Shown piece after piece: positions 11,751-25,004 of a DNA stretch of 64,000 nt. The notes beneath the pieces are model-generated. The model did not search any database. It saw nothing but the letters and a program-made list of their open reading frames with translations, and was not told the DNA's origin. Position 1 is the stretch's first letter. The number at the start of each line of letters is the position of its first letter. The stretch is from positions 37,474,976 through 37,538,975 of the forward strand of contig OZ010613.1 in NCBI GenBank assembly GCA_963932145.1. Reading direction: 5' to 3'. The stretch is from Acanthosepion lycidas. Taxonomy: Eukaryota > Mollusca > Cephalopoda > Sepiida > Sepiidae. Both the position numbers and the translations under genes were made by a program.

Positions 11751-12715
11751 CTCTTTTATTGTACTGCCTCATTCCCAATAACAGGTACACATGGTATCAC
11801 GTCAGACCATTTCAAACCTCCAGCATCCTAATATTAAGATGCAAACAAGGGAGTTAAAACTACCACATGGACACTACATCATGGAAGTCAAAAGTGCTTG
11901 AACAAAAAAAATATAATGAACTTTGGACAGTTTATCTACAACTTCAAACACGATACTCGACATCCGAAAGTTAGAAAAGTATAATAATAAAAAAAAAAAA
12001 AAAAAAAAAAAAAAATGTAGACCTTGTCGGTTCTATTTAATCAAATTTGTTTGGATAAATACTTGCTGCCTAAATATACCATATTCAAATTACGTGACCC
12101 TACTACTGACAAAGATGTTAACATGTACAATTTCTCTCTCGATAAGTGAGTACTGAAATTTTTCCAAGTGAATGACCTGATCCAGCTTCTCCACACCAAA
12201 ATTTAAAATGATTCACAACTACCAATGACTACAAAAAAATTCCAAACTAAAACTTTACCACAGAAGGCAGGGAACATGGCACAAAATAATGATCCAAAAA
12301 AACTGAACAATTTTAAAGGTAAAATATCTTGCAAATTCTTCAGTTAATTTCATTAATATCTTAATAAGGAACAAATTAAATTCCTCGACCTAGGCCTGAA
12401 TTGCCACCTCTTCTCCACCTTCAATGACAAAAAAAAGCCCCCCCCCATTAGTATATGATCTGTTTATATTAAGCATGTTCATATGTAATCTTGCATATGT
12501 GGATAAAAACTGATCAATTTGATCTTCTCAAGTTAGAATAATGTGACAGATGTTTATAGAAAAAAAAATAACTATCAATAATATCTTGACTCAGTTGATA
12601 CAAAAATGTTTCTTGAAAGTATGTTACAAATTCTGCTTATAGAGTTCCTTCAAATAATAATTACATTGATTGTTGGCCTTTTGTTCTTTTCTTCTCTTGA
12701 AGTTATTGCTTTTAA

Positions 12716-12894
12716 CCCTATAGCATTCAACTTGCTCAAACCTAACCCATAAATATTGGTTTTCAGTCTCGCTGACTTCCTGGGTTATTTGTGATGTCAT
12801 CATTTATTGTGGCAGTATACATGGGTTGGGTTATGCTGGGTTGAACTGAGCCAATATTTATGGGGCAGGTTTGGGCATGTTGAATGCTAAAGGG
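12716..12894. mobile_element. piggyBac-type MITE, 179 bp
   Basis: It is flanked on both sides by TTAA (12712-12715, 12895-12898). Its ends are CCCTATAGCATTCAAC and the complement of CCCTTTAGCATTCAAC. Imperfect inverted arms extend about 55 bp. A TTAA target with CCCT ends is the signature of piggyBac transposition. There is no open frame inside. Confidence 0.8.
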
Positions 12895-13854
12895 TTAAAG
12901 GCATAACTTAAATACCTGACAAAATTATTTTCTGCCAATCAATACACATTGAAGTTTACTTTTTTCTGCTCTCTGCTCAAAAAAAAATATTGATTCATTT
13001 AGTTATTTCATGAGAATGAAAAATAAAATTAATATTTGAAGTTTGGGAGGATAGCAATCCTGCTAAGGTGTGGCATATATGCAGAAAAATTCCATGGAGC
13101 TGATGAGCTGGAATATGATAATGTGTTAATCTGACAAATCATTAATTTGTGGGTGGAGAACTTTGCACTCCTTTCCTTATTGATAGTGGTTTTTTTTTTC
13201 CTTGAAAAGGAAGTAACCCATTTTCTTTGAACTGGAAATAACCAACCAAGATAATTATAGAATGTACTGTATTTGTATGGTAACTTAGAGAAATAAAATA
13301 AAAACCTTCATTGTTCCTTGTGACGTCTTCTCACCTTGAAAATTTCATATTAAAAATTTAAGTTAAAATTAATGATTGTTCAATTTTTCTATAGTCAAAA
13401 TCAGTCATGGGGAAAACAGAGCCATTTGTCTTTCTGAATAGCATGCTTAATATCAAGAAAATAACATGTATTAAAATTGTTTAGTTTCACTCAAACTCTC
13501 TCGGTTACAATTGCCTACATAGACAATAAGTGCAAAGTTTCTTGAATTTTTGTAATCTTTTGTTAAGATAACCTGTAAACATATTTTGCTTTTGAAACTG
13601 GAAACATTCAGGTTTTTAATTTAATTTTTTTCTAGCCAAGAAATATTTTCTCTTCTAGAAATATTTTTTGTATAGTCAAATGAATAAATTAGAAACAAAT
13701 CACATACAGAACTGTTAATCAGTGACAATATTATAACAAGACTTCATCATTTTAATTATAGAAATCTTTTTTGCAAAGGAAAGAGGAAAAAAAAAATTAG
13801 CTTTCCCTATTTCGGATACTTACGCATATGGTCTTCTGGGATGGAAATAGCTGT

Positions 13855-15040
13855 GGTAGTCAACCCTCCCCTTCCAAAAAAATAAAAACACCTGGCAATA
13901 GACAGAAATACTGACTGGCTGGAAATATTAAAAACCAAAGTGGAAGCTGCACTGGCCAAATTGAACAGAAACAAAGTGTCAGGGCCAGATGGAATTGTAA
14001 TAGAGATGTTGGTAGCCTTAGATGATTTCAGCACAGACAAGATTATAGAAATAATAAATGAAAACTACAACAATGAGGATATACCGTAAGACTTACTTTT
14101 ATAGCACTACCTAAGAAACTGAGTGTGAATGAATGAACTCTACCAAACAATTAACTTAATGTGCCATATAATAAAACTTATCCAAATTCTGATGAATAGA
14201 GTACGCAGCAGAATAAGGTCAGAAGATGAGAACAGTGCGGGTTTTAGACACCAAAACTAGGAACCCAGTATTTATGCTCAGAATCTTATCTGAAAGAACA
14301 ATACAAATGCAGAAGGACACATCCCTGTTTTTTTGTTTTTTTTTTTTTTTTTTTTTATAGACTATGCAAAGGCATTCAACAAAGTATGCCACAAAGATGT
14401 TTTAGAGCTACTCAGCAACCTTGACATATTCAGGAAAGGCATTAAAATAATGAAAAATCTCTACTGGCAGCAAACTGCCTGAATATAGATAAAAAATCAG
14501 TTCAGCAGATATGCAAAAATAGAAAAGGGAGTAAGACGAGGATGAAGTGATGTTTTCTCTATATAATGAGGTGATTCATCATTGCCAACCACAATCTTAA
14601 CAATATAGGATATGTAGATGACTCTGTCTTGTCTTCTCTCATCAATGTAACTACAAAAACTTACTGCAAAAGGTAGCGAAGGACAGAAGAAAGGACTAAG
14701 CATAAACTACAAGACAATGCATGGTAATCAGCAAAAAGATGAGACCAAAACTCTGATTACAGATCGGGGATCCTAAAATTGAACATGTACAGAAATTTAA
14801 ATATCTGAGAAGTGTTCTAACAGATCATGGAAAGTGTGACACCAAGATCCAAAGATATATTGTGATGGCCAAGGACGCATTCCTAAAGTTAAGCAGAGTA
14901 CTAAGAGACAGGAAAGTTTCATTGGAAACCAAGAAAAGAGTATTGAACTGTTGTGATATGTCCTCCTGTATGGCAAAAAATGTTGGGCAATCTCCTCAAA
15001 GATGAAGAGACTGAAAGTTTTGTGTATAGATATGTATGTC
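13855..15040 (+). pseudogene. Non-LTR retrotransposon reverse transcriptase, decayed (LINE family 1)
   Basis: With stops and frameshifts, the plus strand encodes KVEAALAKLNRNKVSGPDGI (RT motif 1), then FIDYAKAFNKVCHKDVLELL (catalytic motif A region) near 14356-14415, SRYAKIEKGVRRG (motif B) and YVDD at 14611-14622. It ends with a C-terminal segment including a VLLYGKKCWAISSKMKRL-like stretch near 14965. A poly(T) run of about 25 bases at 14330-14356 expands the codons just before FIDYAKAF. The copy cannot make protein. Related fragments in this window lie at 5030-5180, 5290-5760, 8190-8660, 8820-9600, 29250-29540, 37880-38990 and 42180-43110. Confidence 0.8.
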
Positions 15041-15049
15041 ATTTTTAAT

Positions 15050-17780
15050 TGGTTGTCTTGATGTGAAACTTAATGGTTATGAAGGCTTCAATATTATTTA
15101 TTTATTTGTAAGTCTTATGTTTACTTTCTCCTCCTCTCTCTCTTAGTACCAAATGTGTACACATTTTATAACCATTGAATTCATACACTGTTTCTAACTG
15201 TCCTATTTCTTTAAATATAGAAGATATACTTAATTAGTGGGTCAGATGTCTATTATTACAGCTATCATCATTTATTCAATGTTTCCATTACTTGTCTTTT
15301 TCTATCAAACTTGTTGGTAGCAACTTACTGATTTTTATTGTTGGGTTGTACAAAATATATATATATATATATATGTGTGCTATCAGAACAGTGATGTAAA
15401 ATATAAAACATTCAGAGCCTAATTAAATTAGAGAATGTATAAGGAATTAAATATCTCATCACTTGTAACACCTGAAGATTGTGAGATGGTCACTTTTAAT
15501 AGGCTTGAGTTGCTGTTTTTCTTTTCTTAAACATTAAAATTAACAACTTTGTGTAGATCAAGAAATAAAGATAAATACCTCTTTCAAGAATTGAACTTGT
15601 TTCTCTTCTATCAAGGAAACCACTCCTATAGCAATTTGGCCACAGGAGATCTTGAGAAAGGAAAGTAAAATTTACATATTTAAGGAATGTATCTCTCATG
15701 TTGGAGCTTCTATGAATTTATATATATACACTAGCTTCATTTTCATACCCCAAACATAACGACAAGCTTTGACTATAGTGATTTCCCTGATGGAAAAAAG
15801 ATACAGGTTCAATTCAGAAAGAGCAACTCCAACATTGAGTACCCACTAAAAATGATTTAGCTATAATATATTACAGTAGATAGCTTGACATACTTATTAG
15901 TTGAGTTGATTTGACCTGTTTAATTTGATGTACTGTCAATGAATTATATAAAGATTAGTACAAAATTGCTCTTATCCGGCTACTGAACTTACTAGTTTCA
16001 TATATGCTTTAGTACATATGTGCTAATATTTAAGATAAGCATTTGAGAGAATTAACTTTTATTGCTCAATTCTTTTGGAATCTTATCTTTTTAATTTTTT
16101 CTTAAACATTGCTAAAGCATGTTCTATGTTTATCTAAATTGATATGAACATGTACATATGGTATTTGATTATATAGTATCTATATTTCTCTTTTTACTAA
16201 AAGCCTGTTTTAGTAGATCACCTTCCAAATTGATCTGACCTCCCTCATGGCCAAAGACACTTTCTGTCTGAGTTTTTTTTTTTTTTTTTTTTTGTTAAAT
16301 CTGCTTCTAATATTTCTATTGTCTGAAGGCAAGACTTTGATCTGCTTTTCATCAATATTGTTTCTGTGTAGCAGTGTCTACTTACCAAGTTCATATTCTG
16401 TTTCCAACTTGGGTAGGGGTGATAAGCGATTGAGTTAATTCAACAACAGCTTATTACTCATTGTCCTGTGCTAAAATGTAATGAACACTGACTATCTTGG
16501 TTTGTCTGCTGGAAGCCATCTTGAAAACTCATGTAAGTACATTAATCGGTTATAACCTAATGATGAAAACAAGCGTTTGACTCTATTTTAAATGGTCTTT
16601 AATAAGTTGATGACTTTGTCACTCAGTAGGAGTTTTTGATTTTACAATACATTTCTTTTTGAGATTTAAGCATTTAACACTTGTTAGCACATATTAATTA
16701 ATATCTATACTACTCTCATCAAATTTCTTGATGTGGCTAAAAAAAAAAAAAAATACTTAAAAAAAACAAAAAACAAAAATAAATAAATAAAAAACCCCCC
16801 CCAAAAAACCACTCGTGTACATAAAGAAATGCATCAATAAAAAATTAATTACTGTCATGTGTCCAAAAAAATTAAAAATTAAAGTGCCAAAAATATAATA
16901 AAATTTATCATTAATTCAATTTTTCTAAACCAATGAGAATCTACCCCACTTTACTTCCCTGTATGCACAAACATGTGACATTCTCACTATCAAACAAGCA
17001 GTCTATAAGGACAGGCCATCAACATGTGACAATGAAAACTTTGGCTCTTTTTTCCTTTTTTAGTAACACTTCTTTTGCCACTCAAAAAAAATAAAAAATA
17101 AAAACTTATTTAAGAAAGCCCCAGAGACCTTTTGTATTTTTCAACTAAATTATCTGGGCACTCATTACACACATCTCTTAAATAAATAAATATAGACTGT
17201 ATACACTTATTCTTTATCTTGCCATTCTGTTGGATACTGATCCATATTTGATCTACAGTTGACTGAAATTCACAATTTCACTCCGTATTACTGCCTTTCA
17301 TTTCTCCAATGCTACCTAAAAACCATAGTAGTTTTGTTTCCATGTTTTGCTGTTTCTCATTTTTACAAGTATCTTTGTATAAATAAATGTTGGGTGGTTT
17401 ATAATTATTGACTCAGTTATAACTCCCTGACTTACTAATCAAGGTTTAAAAGTATTAATACTTGTTTGGTACCCATTTCTCAACTTGAAAATACAACATT
17501 TATTGGAAACTATATCCAGTTGAATTGCAGGAATAGTCATCAGAAAAATAACTTCAAAGGGCTGCATATGTTATTTAAGGACTTTTGTCAGCCAGACAAA
17601 TTAGCAATGTGGAAACATAAATTTCAATTTAATTATCTGTGTATGTGTGTATTTCATTTAATTTGTGTTATAGACAAGTGTATGGTTGCAAGAAAGAAAT
17701 ACAACAGCAGAAATAGATTTGAGATTTATTTCAATAGGGACGTGTGGTTTTGGGACAGCTACCTTGTGGTATAGTTCATA
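15050..17780. other. No recognised gene or element
   Basis: AT-rich unique-looking sequence with a TA tract at 15355, a T run at 16268 and an A/C-rich stretch at 16740-16805. Confidence 0.4.
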
Positions 17781-17789
17781 AGCCGGCTT

Positions 17790-18130
17790 TTGATCTGGGT
17801 TGATCTTTCATAGTAGTTCTCACTGGTTGGTGTGGCACTCCTCCTCCTGCTGACTGACCGTGACAGGTCTCTTCCCCGGCCTCCTGTTGACTGCTGTTGT
17901 ACTTCCCCGTGTGACCTGTTTTATGGCATTTTTTTTTTATGGCTTAACAGGTTTGAAAAACAGCGCGAGTATAATTAGGAGGGAAGCACTTTTATTTGTC
18001 AAAAAATATACACTTTAAAATATTTTTAGTTTTTGACCAGAACTCTTGCGTCGGGCCTATGCATAACCAATGATAATGGTCATTTTGTGATGGGGCCTTG
18101 TCCCGTTCACATCCGGCTCTCACTCTTGCA
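17790..18130. promoter_or_regulatory. CpG-richer block, candidate promoter or LTR-like sequence
   Basis: About a dozen CpG (GCCGGC, GACCGTG, CCCCGGCC, AGCGCGAG, TTGCGTCGGG, ATCCGGC) fall within 340 bp, against an almost CpG-free AT-rich background. No frame, terminal repeat or splice donor is convincing. It could be a 5' exon or promoter of the downstream gene, or a fragment of an unrecognised element. Confidence 0.25.
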
Positions 18131-18320
18131 AATGTTAGTTTATTTGCCTGCAAATCAGCAGAGATACGTCTTTTATTTTATAACAGTTGTGTGTTAGTAT
18201 GTTTGCATGTGTGCATATATATTTTAATTCAATGGCAGACCTAGAAATATTTCTAGAAAATATTTCTATTACCAAATAATTTCTGAATTTCCATAAAGTT
18301 TGATAACTATTTTGTTTTTG

Positions 18321-18354
<34 letters not shown>

Positions 18355-19604
18355 CAAAAACTTGATTTTATTACTCGGTTCAGAGTAAGGGGTTCCCCAG
18401 TCTTTGGAGGTGAATATATTTCATTGTTTTTTCAAATGCAGCAGTTCTGTGGAAATAAGTTCTCAAAATGGGACTTTCACCTCATGAAAGGAATGAATAA
18501 AAGTCGACTCTGTATAAATGGCCTGCTGGATCCCATGTCTGAACTGGTGAAACCAAGGAATGTAGTTTAAACATCTAGTATAAAAATAGTGATAGCATTA
18601 AACAAGAAATGTCTTATCTTTGGGAAAAGTGGCTGTAAGATGTAAACAATTTATCAGCCACAAGGTCATGCAAATGATTTTGAACTCTGAGGCTAGAAAG
18701 TGAGTATTGGGCAGCTCCAACTAATACCCCACTTTTTTTCTCTCCCCTTTTAACTGTTAAATAATTATTTCAGTACAAGGTCAATCAAAGAACACCAAGT
18801 TTAGGGTCAAACTAGTTAGTGATTTAATCTTCCATGTGAGCTTGTTAATCATCACAAAACATTGGCCGAGCTTTATTTTGGCATAAAGCTTTGTATATAT
18901 GGACCTTAGAATCAAACCATTAAGGAGAAGCTTGCTAACCATGTTTATATAGTAGGTGCTCACATTAAATCTTGGCTCAAATTAAAAACTCTTGCTTGTA
19001 TAACTTTGAAGATATCTGTTTGAAGGAAATTTTTTGTTTCACTAAGACTTTGTTCTTTCTGAACAAAGGAATGTTTGGTATGTGACTATCATCTTCCAAT
19101 TGGTATGACAACAGGTTGTTAATATGCTTTAATAGATTTTAAGTATAAGTAAGATACACATTTTTGTGTGACAAAAGCCAACTTTTACATACCCAGCCCA
19201 CACACTTTTATGGAATGTCATACCCTGAAAAGATTCCAATGAGGAATGTCTCTTATCTGCTTTGATGTCCTCCTCTCTGGTAATCAATCCATTCTATCAA
19301 ACTTTTGTTCTTTCCATTCAGACATTTTGATCATTTTTGTAGGTAAGATTTTTTAATTTTCTATAGGTTTATCAGGATCTTATTTTGCTTGGGTTTCCAT
19401 GAAAACAAAAGTAGTTTTATTTAAATGTAATGACCGACTTTTATTGAGTTTCATTTTCTTCCAAGATATTAAAAAGAATGGGGAGAGGTCAAAGAGAGGA
19501 CAAGTTATTTTTTATAACTGTTTCTGACTAAAAGTAGGAATTAAATACATAGAGCAATATTGTGCATTTCCTTATATATATATATATATATATATACACC
19601 TAGT

Positions 19605-20290
19605 GAGCCAGACAAACCTACCTAGGATTCACCTAAACGATCGTCAGGGAAAGCGTGGCTAACGAGGCAAAGAGAAACGCATATTTATAGGCGATAGCTA
19701 AAATTATACCACGTGACCAAAAAACACAAACACAACACCTAAGTTTGGGGGGTAAATTTTTATTCAACAAAAATGGGGGAGGGAGTGAAAAAAGAAATGA
19801 AAAAAAGGACATTACGGTGGAATGACAAATAAACGGGAAAACGTCTAATTTAGTAGCCAAGATTTTTTATGTCTACATACGTTAAGGATTTCAGTTTTGG
19901 AGTTTAATAGCTGTTTAGGTTGATCATATAAAGCTATGGCTAATTTCTCCTCTGCACATAATTTACAAAATTTATGGCCTGCTTTATATTTGGGGCATTT
20001 TTTTAATATTTCCCATTTAAGGATGGGGTCTATATTATCTTATTTGGTTTTCCATACATAAGTAGATAGCATGGTGCTATTTTAAATTTTTTCATTTTTA
20101 AAGCTACTCGTGTAGTTATATCTTTTTTTAAATTTATCCTGAGTAGCACCTATGTATGTTTTTAGGGTTAGTATCCTCGCTATTTTTGTAAATTTTCATT
20201 TGATAAACCACGCATTCTTGCTGACATTTTCCCAGTTTGGTTTGTCAGTAAATTTCAATGAAACATTGACATACAAGAAAATTTCTACTT
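19605..20290 (-). pseudogene. Second, distinct Penelope-like GIY-YIG endonuclease remnant
   Basis: The minus-strand translation from about 20230 to 19860 gives, across frameshifts, KTYIGATQDKFKKRYNYTSSF, LSTYVWKTK, PILKWEILKKCP, KFCKLCAEEKLAIALYDQPK and LLNSKTEILNVCRHKKSWLL. The TYIGAT, CxxCxxEK and LNxxTEI-CRH motifs are those of PLE endonucleases, but the spelling differs from the 59-60 kb copy, so this is another family. The 3' side (19605-19850) is non-coding and ends at a TA microsatellite. Confidence 0.8.
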
Positions 20291-21079
20291 GTATGGTGTT
20301 AGATGGAAATTGAAAATTAAAAGGAAAAACTTCTCCCTCCTCCACCCACTAAAGGTAAAAATTAATTAAGAGAAAAATTTAAGAAAAGAAAAAATTTTCT
20401 TGTGCTCCATAAAGTAGTATTGGGGTGGTATATTTAAATACGAATTGGTGTTTGGTATAATAACCAGTGACCTGAATATCTGAAAGGTGAAACATGCGAG
20501 TTAAAATATATGTATATATGCAATAAACATGTGGGAAACTTTGTTCCTGGAACAGACAGAAGTATATTAAAAAAAAAAAAAGTTAAAACTGGTCTTGAAA
20601 GCAGTTCTCTGTTTAAGCTTCTGCATTAGTCACAGTAAAGATCTGTTTTAAAGTTAATTTACATTTCTGGATATGAGTGATGATGGTCCTCCACTGCTTC
20701 CAGTATTTTGTTCCTTTTAACAATAATTTATACTTTCTGCTAATTGTTCTTTCATCCCTTTGCATAAATTTGTTGCACTGGTTGTTTGAGACCCCACCCC
20801 CATCCCCCAGAATAACACTAATTTTATTTACTCTTGCCACCACTCTGACTTAAGGGAACCACCTTGACTCAAACCTATTCTGGTAATGGGTCAGTATGTC
20901 AATCACTTCCTCATTTTTCATGTCATTAATTTGTGTAAGTTATTCAAACTGCCTCAAACATTGTGTCAAAAAAAAAATCTCAAAAAATAATGTACTCTTG
21001 GTTGCCTAAACAAAATATCATTTTTTTTTTCTACACATGGAAAAAAAATGATTTGAGTGAGATTGATTAGTGAGAGAAA

Positions 21080-21990
21080 TCAACATGCATATGTAGTTAA
21101 CTTAGTGGTTTTGTGACTGGCTGAAGGCATCTCTATTGATGGAAGCACTTTGATATCACTACTAATGGCCTGGGTAATCATGTAGTCTGTTTGGTTAATT
21201 CTTTCTCCAGTTGGTCCATTCCTAATGCCAGCCATGCTGGATCTGCCTTTGTGGGTGAACATGGCATTAGTTTTATCATTGGTGGGTGGCTCGGAAACAA
21301 CTGCTGCAAAAACTGTATGGACCTTTTCTGATTGGTTAGACAAGTGTGCAGAGGTGGACAGTTATAGTCAGTTTTTTTTTTTTTTTTTTTCTTTCATGAG
21401 CTGTGGATATCAATTTGAGCACTTTCATATGATTTAGAGAATTGGAGTTCCAACAGGCTATGCCAAGAGATAATTTAAAAAATGCTGATGAAGCGGCCAA
21501 TCACTATTGATAACAGCACCTGTCCCCAGGAGTCAGAGATAATGTTGAGTGTACTTCTCTCCAGAAAGGCAGCACATGGCTGCCCTGCCAGAACAGTCTG
21601 TGAACCTTAGACACTCCATAACTGGACATTCCATCAGCCTGTCTATGCAATAGTCGGGATGGTGAGTGGTGTTAGCTATGCAAATGATTCCTTTGCTAGC
21701 CAAATGTGATAGTTTTATGCTCCATAAAAGCAGGTCCATTTTCTGGGAAGAGACAGTGTCTGGCAGTGTATTGTGTTGACTGCACAATGGGATTGCCATG
21801 TGTTACCAAGGATTTGTTTGTTACCCAGCATTGTTTCAAATTCTTTCCTCCTTGATTGTGTTTCTGGTGTCTTGACTGTGCTGTATGCATGGTGTTCCCG
21901 TATGGAAGTTGTCAGTGCCTTGCTCATCATGATTCTGTGTTTGATTCTAATGTTTTCTCTCCCTCTTTGTTGGCAGATACCCAACTAATA
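21080..21990 (-). other. Unrecognised segment, possibly a decayed LINE endonuclease
   Basis: Short minus-strand frames include KVHTVFAAVVSEPPTNDKTN with MFTHKGRSSMAGIRNGPTGE and INQTDYMI. The last weakly resembles the NxIDYI box of LINE endonucleases. GC content is higher than its surroundings and codon-like, but I recognise no family. Confidence 0.25.
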
Positions 21991-22245
21991 AGAAAATCTC
22001 TTCACTGTATTTACAATGACCACAGGTACAAATTTAACCTTGTCATACATATTCAAACTTTTATTATACTGTTTGTTGCAGTAAATTAAAATACTTTCCC
22101 AAAGAAATTGAAAAATTGAAATGTATAGTTAATAATAAATAATTGGATCATTAACTTTGTATCCTGATGTACAAAAAAGTGTCAAAAGGATGGTTATTCC
22201 CTCAACACCATTATTAGTGTATACACTTAACTCCCTCAGTAACTA

Positions 22246-22319
22246 TTAGGTTGGTACAAAAATAATTTCGTTTTCTCACATAGTAACATATGTTAGAAAA
22301 CGAAATTATTTTTGCACCA

Positions 22320-22325
<6 letters not shown>
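22246..22325. mobile_element. Mariner-type MITE, 80 bp, abutting a TA microsatellite
   Basis: It is nearly identical to the 8996-9075 copy, with one change in the left terminus (GGTACAAA for GGTGCAAA) and one in the right (CCTTA). The right end runs directly into a 54-bp (TA)n tract at 22324-22377, which may have grown from or replaced the TA target duplication. Confidence 0.9.

Positions 22326-22377
<52 letters not shown>
22324..22377. repeat. (TA)n microsatellite fused to a mariner MITE
   Basis: 54 bp of TA beginning inside the last bases of the MITE. Confidence 0.95.
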
Positions 22378-22382
<5 letters not shown>

Positions 22383-22550
22383 TTTTTTTTTTTTAAGTGA
22401 TAATTAGAATTTTAATAAAACCCAAACAAATGAAAATGGATTGAAACAATTTTTGACCATTTAACAAAGATATTAAGCACTACTTATTAGATTAAATAAA
22501 AAACAAACCTGTTTTCATAGTTATTTATAAAAGGTAAATAATAAATATTG

Positions 22551-22700
22551 CATTGTATTTGGCAAACATATTTTTATAATTTTGTAAATAAACATTGCTG
22601 AGGGAGTCAAAAGGGGTATACAATAATAGCATTGTCAAGGGAATAACTGGCCTTGATATTTTTCTTATTTTATGGGCATGAAGATCAAACATTGTCAGAT
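22551..22700. repeat. Dispersed repeat, copy without the minisatellite
   Basis: Homologous to 7349-7500. GCATTGTATTTGGCAAACAT at 22550 is continuous where the other copy has the 17-bp array between GCAT and TGTATTT. Confidence 0.65.
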
Positions 22701-23689
22701 TTTTTTCATTGTATAAATGCTTTGATAGATGTGGCTAATATTTACCAATGAATTTTGTAAATTTTTCTCCAAAGTTGAATATCTGACATATTGATGATGT
22801 CTGTAAATTAATTTCAGACTTCATGTATACAATTTCCTAATACATGACAGTGGGGTGGTCTTGACTGATTTCGTTAATATTCAAGAAAAGAAATATTTTT
22901 AGTTTGAATCTGGGTGGAGAGGATTGTACATGTAGAGCCAGAATGTTTGCTAAAATACAAAAGTATAATGGGACTTTTGGAAATGCTAAATTTTCTGATA
23001 GCTTTTTTTCCATTCAAAGTTTCTATTAAATGCAGCCTATTTTTTTTATTTTTGTTACTATACACTTAGTACAAAGCAAAGAGTTACTCAAAGTAAAGGG
23101 CTACTGAATGAGGTTGGTGTAAAGGCATATAAGTAGTAAAAGATTTATATGAGAGTATGAAGGAGTTGACCCTAGGTTAACATAGTAGTAATGATCAGGA
23201 AAAGCATCCTTGAGTCTGTTTCAAAGTAACAGTTCTGGAGAAGCTGGATATTTGGTTTTCGTCAGGACTGTTATGGCTTATGCTAGAATATGAGTGGTTG
23301 CCCAGTAGATAGATTGTCACTTTAGTCAAAGAAAAGCTTCAGTAAGTTTAAATTCAGTGTGTAAATAATACCTGTAGTTCTAAACTCTTAAATATATTAA
23401 TAGATGTATCCATTGCTAATTAGTATATTTTTTATATTTAGCTGTCATCAGCCACTTGCATTCAACTTTATCCACACAAACTGACTGGTTTAACAGTTGC
23501 TTTTGACTCCTGAGTCATTGAAGAAAGTGAAATAATTTACTCTTGACTAATACTTTTTTTGCCAGTTTCATTTGAAACTTAAAGTGCTTCTATTTTTATA
23601 TCATCTGAGGTTACTCTTGACTAAATAGTCACAAATAATATTTTTAACATACAAAGTATGTAAAAAGATTTAGATTTACATTATCCTCA

Positions 23690-23830
23690 TCTCTTCTGTT
23701 GGTATCATGTTTCAGCTGTTGTGCCCTCTGGCTTTCATCAGGAGTGTTTCAATCTGGATTGACATATATCTAATGAAGAATAGTAAATTTTATTCTTGTT
23801 ACTTGGTTTTTATATTACTATACCTGGAGT
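23690..23830 (-). repeat. Dispersed repeat with a hammerhead-like core (best conserved copy)
   Basis: On the minus strand it contains CTGATGA, then CCAGAGGGCACAACAGCT, then GAAAC: the two hammerhead core boxes in the right order. Related copies lie near 52440, 53575 and 56880, where the first box reads CTGAAGA or CTGAAAA. Stem II is poor (only two or three pairs), so function is doubtful. Confidence 0.45.
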
Positions 23831-23848
23831 GATAAAAGTGTCAAATAT

Positions 23849-23881
<33 letters not shown>

Positions 23882-23899
23882 CTCCTCTCTCTTCTTCTT

Positions 23900-24490
23900 C
23901 ATCTCTTCTATTTCAGTTTAATTAACCTGTTGATGTTCATGTAGTATATGATCGTAAAAAATTTAAATGCTGTGTCAGTCATTACCTTCTAAGGCTTAAT
24001 TCCTCTTATTTTATTGTTTCTCCTTAATATTTTCCACATCTTTGTTGTGCTCGAAGTTTTATATTATCCCACTTAGTGATAAACAAAAGTGTCAAACTTA
24101 ACTTCTTTTTTTTCTTGGGCACTTCAACTTTGATTTCATTCATCTGTTGATGTTCACAAAATATATTTTTCCTGCCAAGAAATACCAGATAGTTTGAATT
24201 AAATTAATGTCAATGAAGAACCTTTATTCCAGTCATACTAGATTGGCAGTTAGGTCTCATTTTACTGTTTGCTTGTGGAACTCTCTACCAGCCTCTTGCT
24301 TTTTGGTCAACTTTGACACCACATTTAAATTAATGAAGATCAATCATTATCTTCTGTCTTAATTTGTATTTTTTATTGTTCCCTGTCCTTAATATTTTGT
24401 ATTTTCTCATATTTGTGAAAGAATATATTCGGTTACCACTTGAATCTTAGTGGCTTTATTGCCTTGTGTAGGTGTGAAATGATTAAAAAC
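23900..24490 (+). pseudogene. Two diverged CR1-like LINE 3' ends in tandem
   Basis: A first piece near 23930-24080 (FKCCVSHYLLRLNSSYF-like) is followed by a second one at 24200-24490. The second ends with CTTAGTGGCTTTATTGCCTT and a diverged GTGTGAAATGATTAAAAAC terminus. Confidence 0.5.
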
Positions 24491-25004
24491 TGATCTGCAA
24501 TGATCCAATATGTAATGAGCTCACCTCAGATGATACCAAAATGGACTTTGTGTTCTGTCATAAAAACCAACTTCATCAGTAAGTTCAGCTGGAAGTTGAC
24601 CTCCTTAGCCATCAGGTATGATTTAACTCTCACAGGTTAGTGGTTACCTTGATAGGTTAACTGGTGGTTGACCCTGTTGTGCTTAATGTCTCCATGTGGG
24701 ACAACTGAATGACAGGAAGATGTATGAATACTCAGCCCAAGAGAGGGGGAAGTTGCTTTTTTGCATAAGATTCCAATTTGTGTTAGTCTGGACAATGGTA
24801 GCCTTGCATAATTTATCATTATTATAGGTTAATCTGGCATAAGTGATAATTGAACTTGCTAAATGTTGGCCCTGTGGATGCCTTTATTTAATTAGGTTAG
24901 TTTTGCTTAATAATTGAAGTAATGACTAATGTGAATTGAGCTTACAATCACATGATAGGGAATGGTTTAAATTGTTAGTAATATACATTAGACTTGGTTT
25001 AAAA

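Noticed and set aside
19633-19860. 75-codon minus-strand open frame
   Set aside because: It is the 3' non-coding part of the PLE remnant read after its stop.
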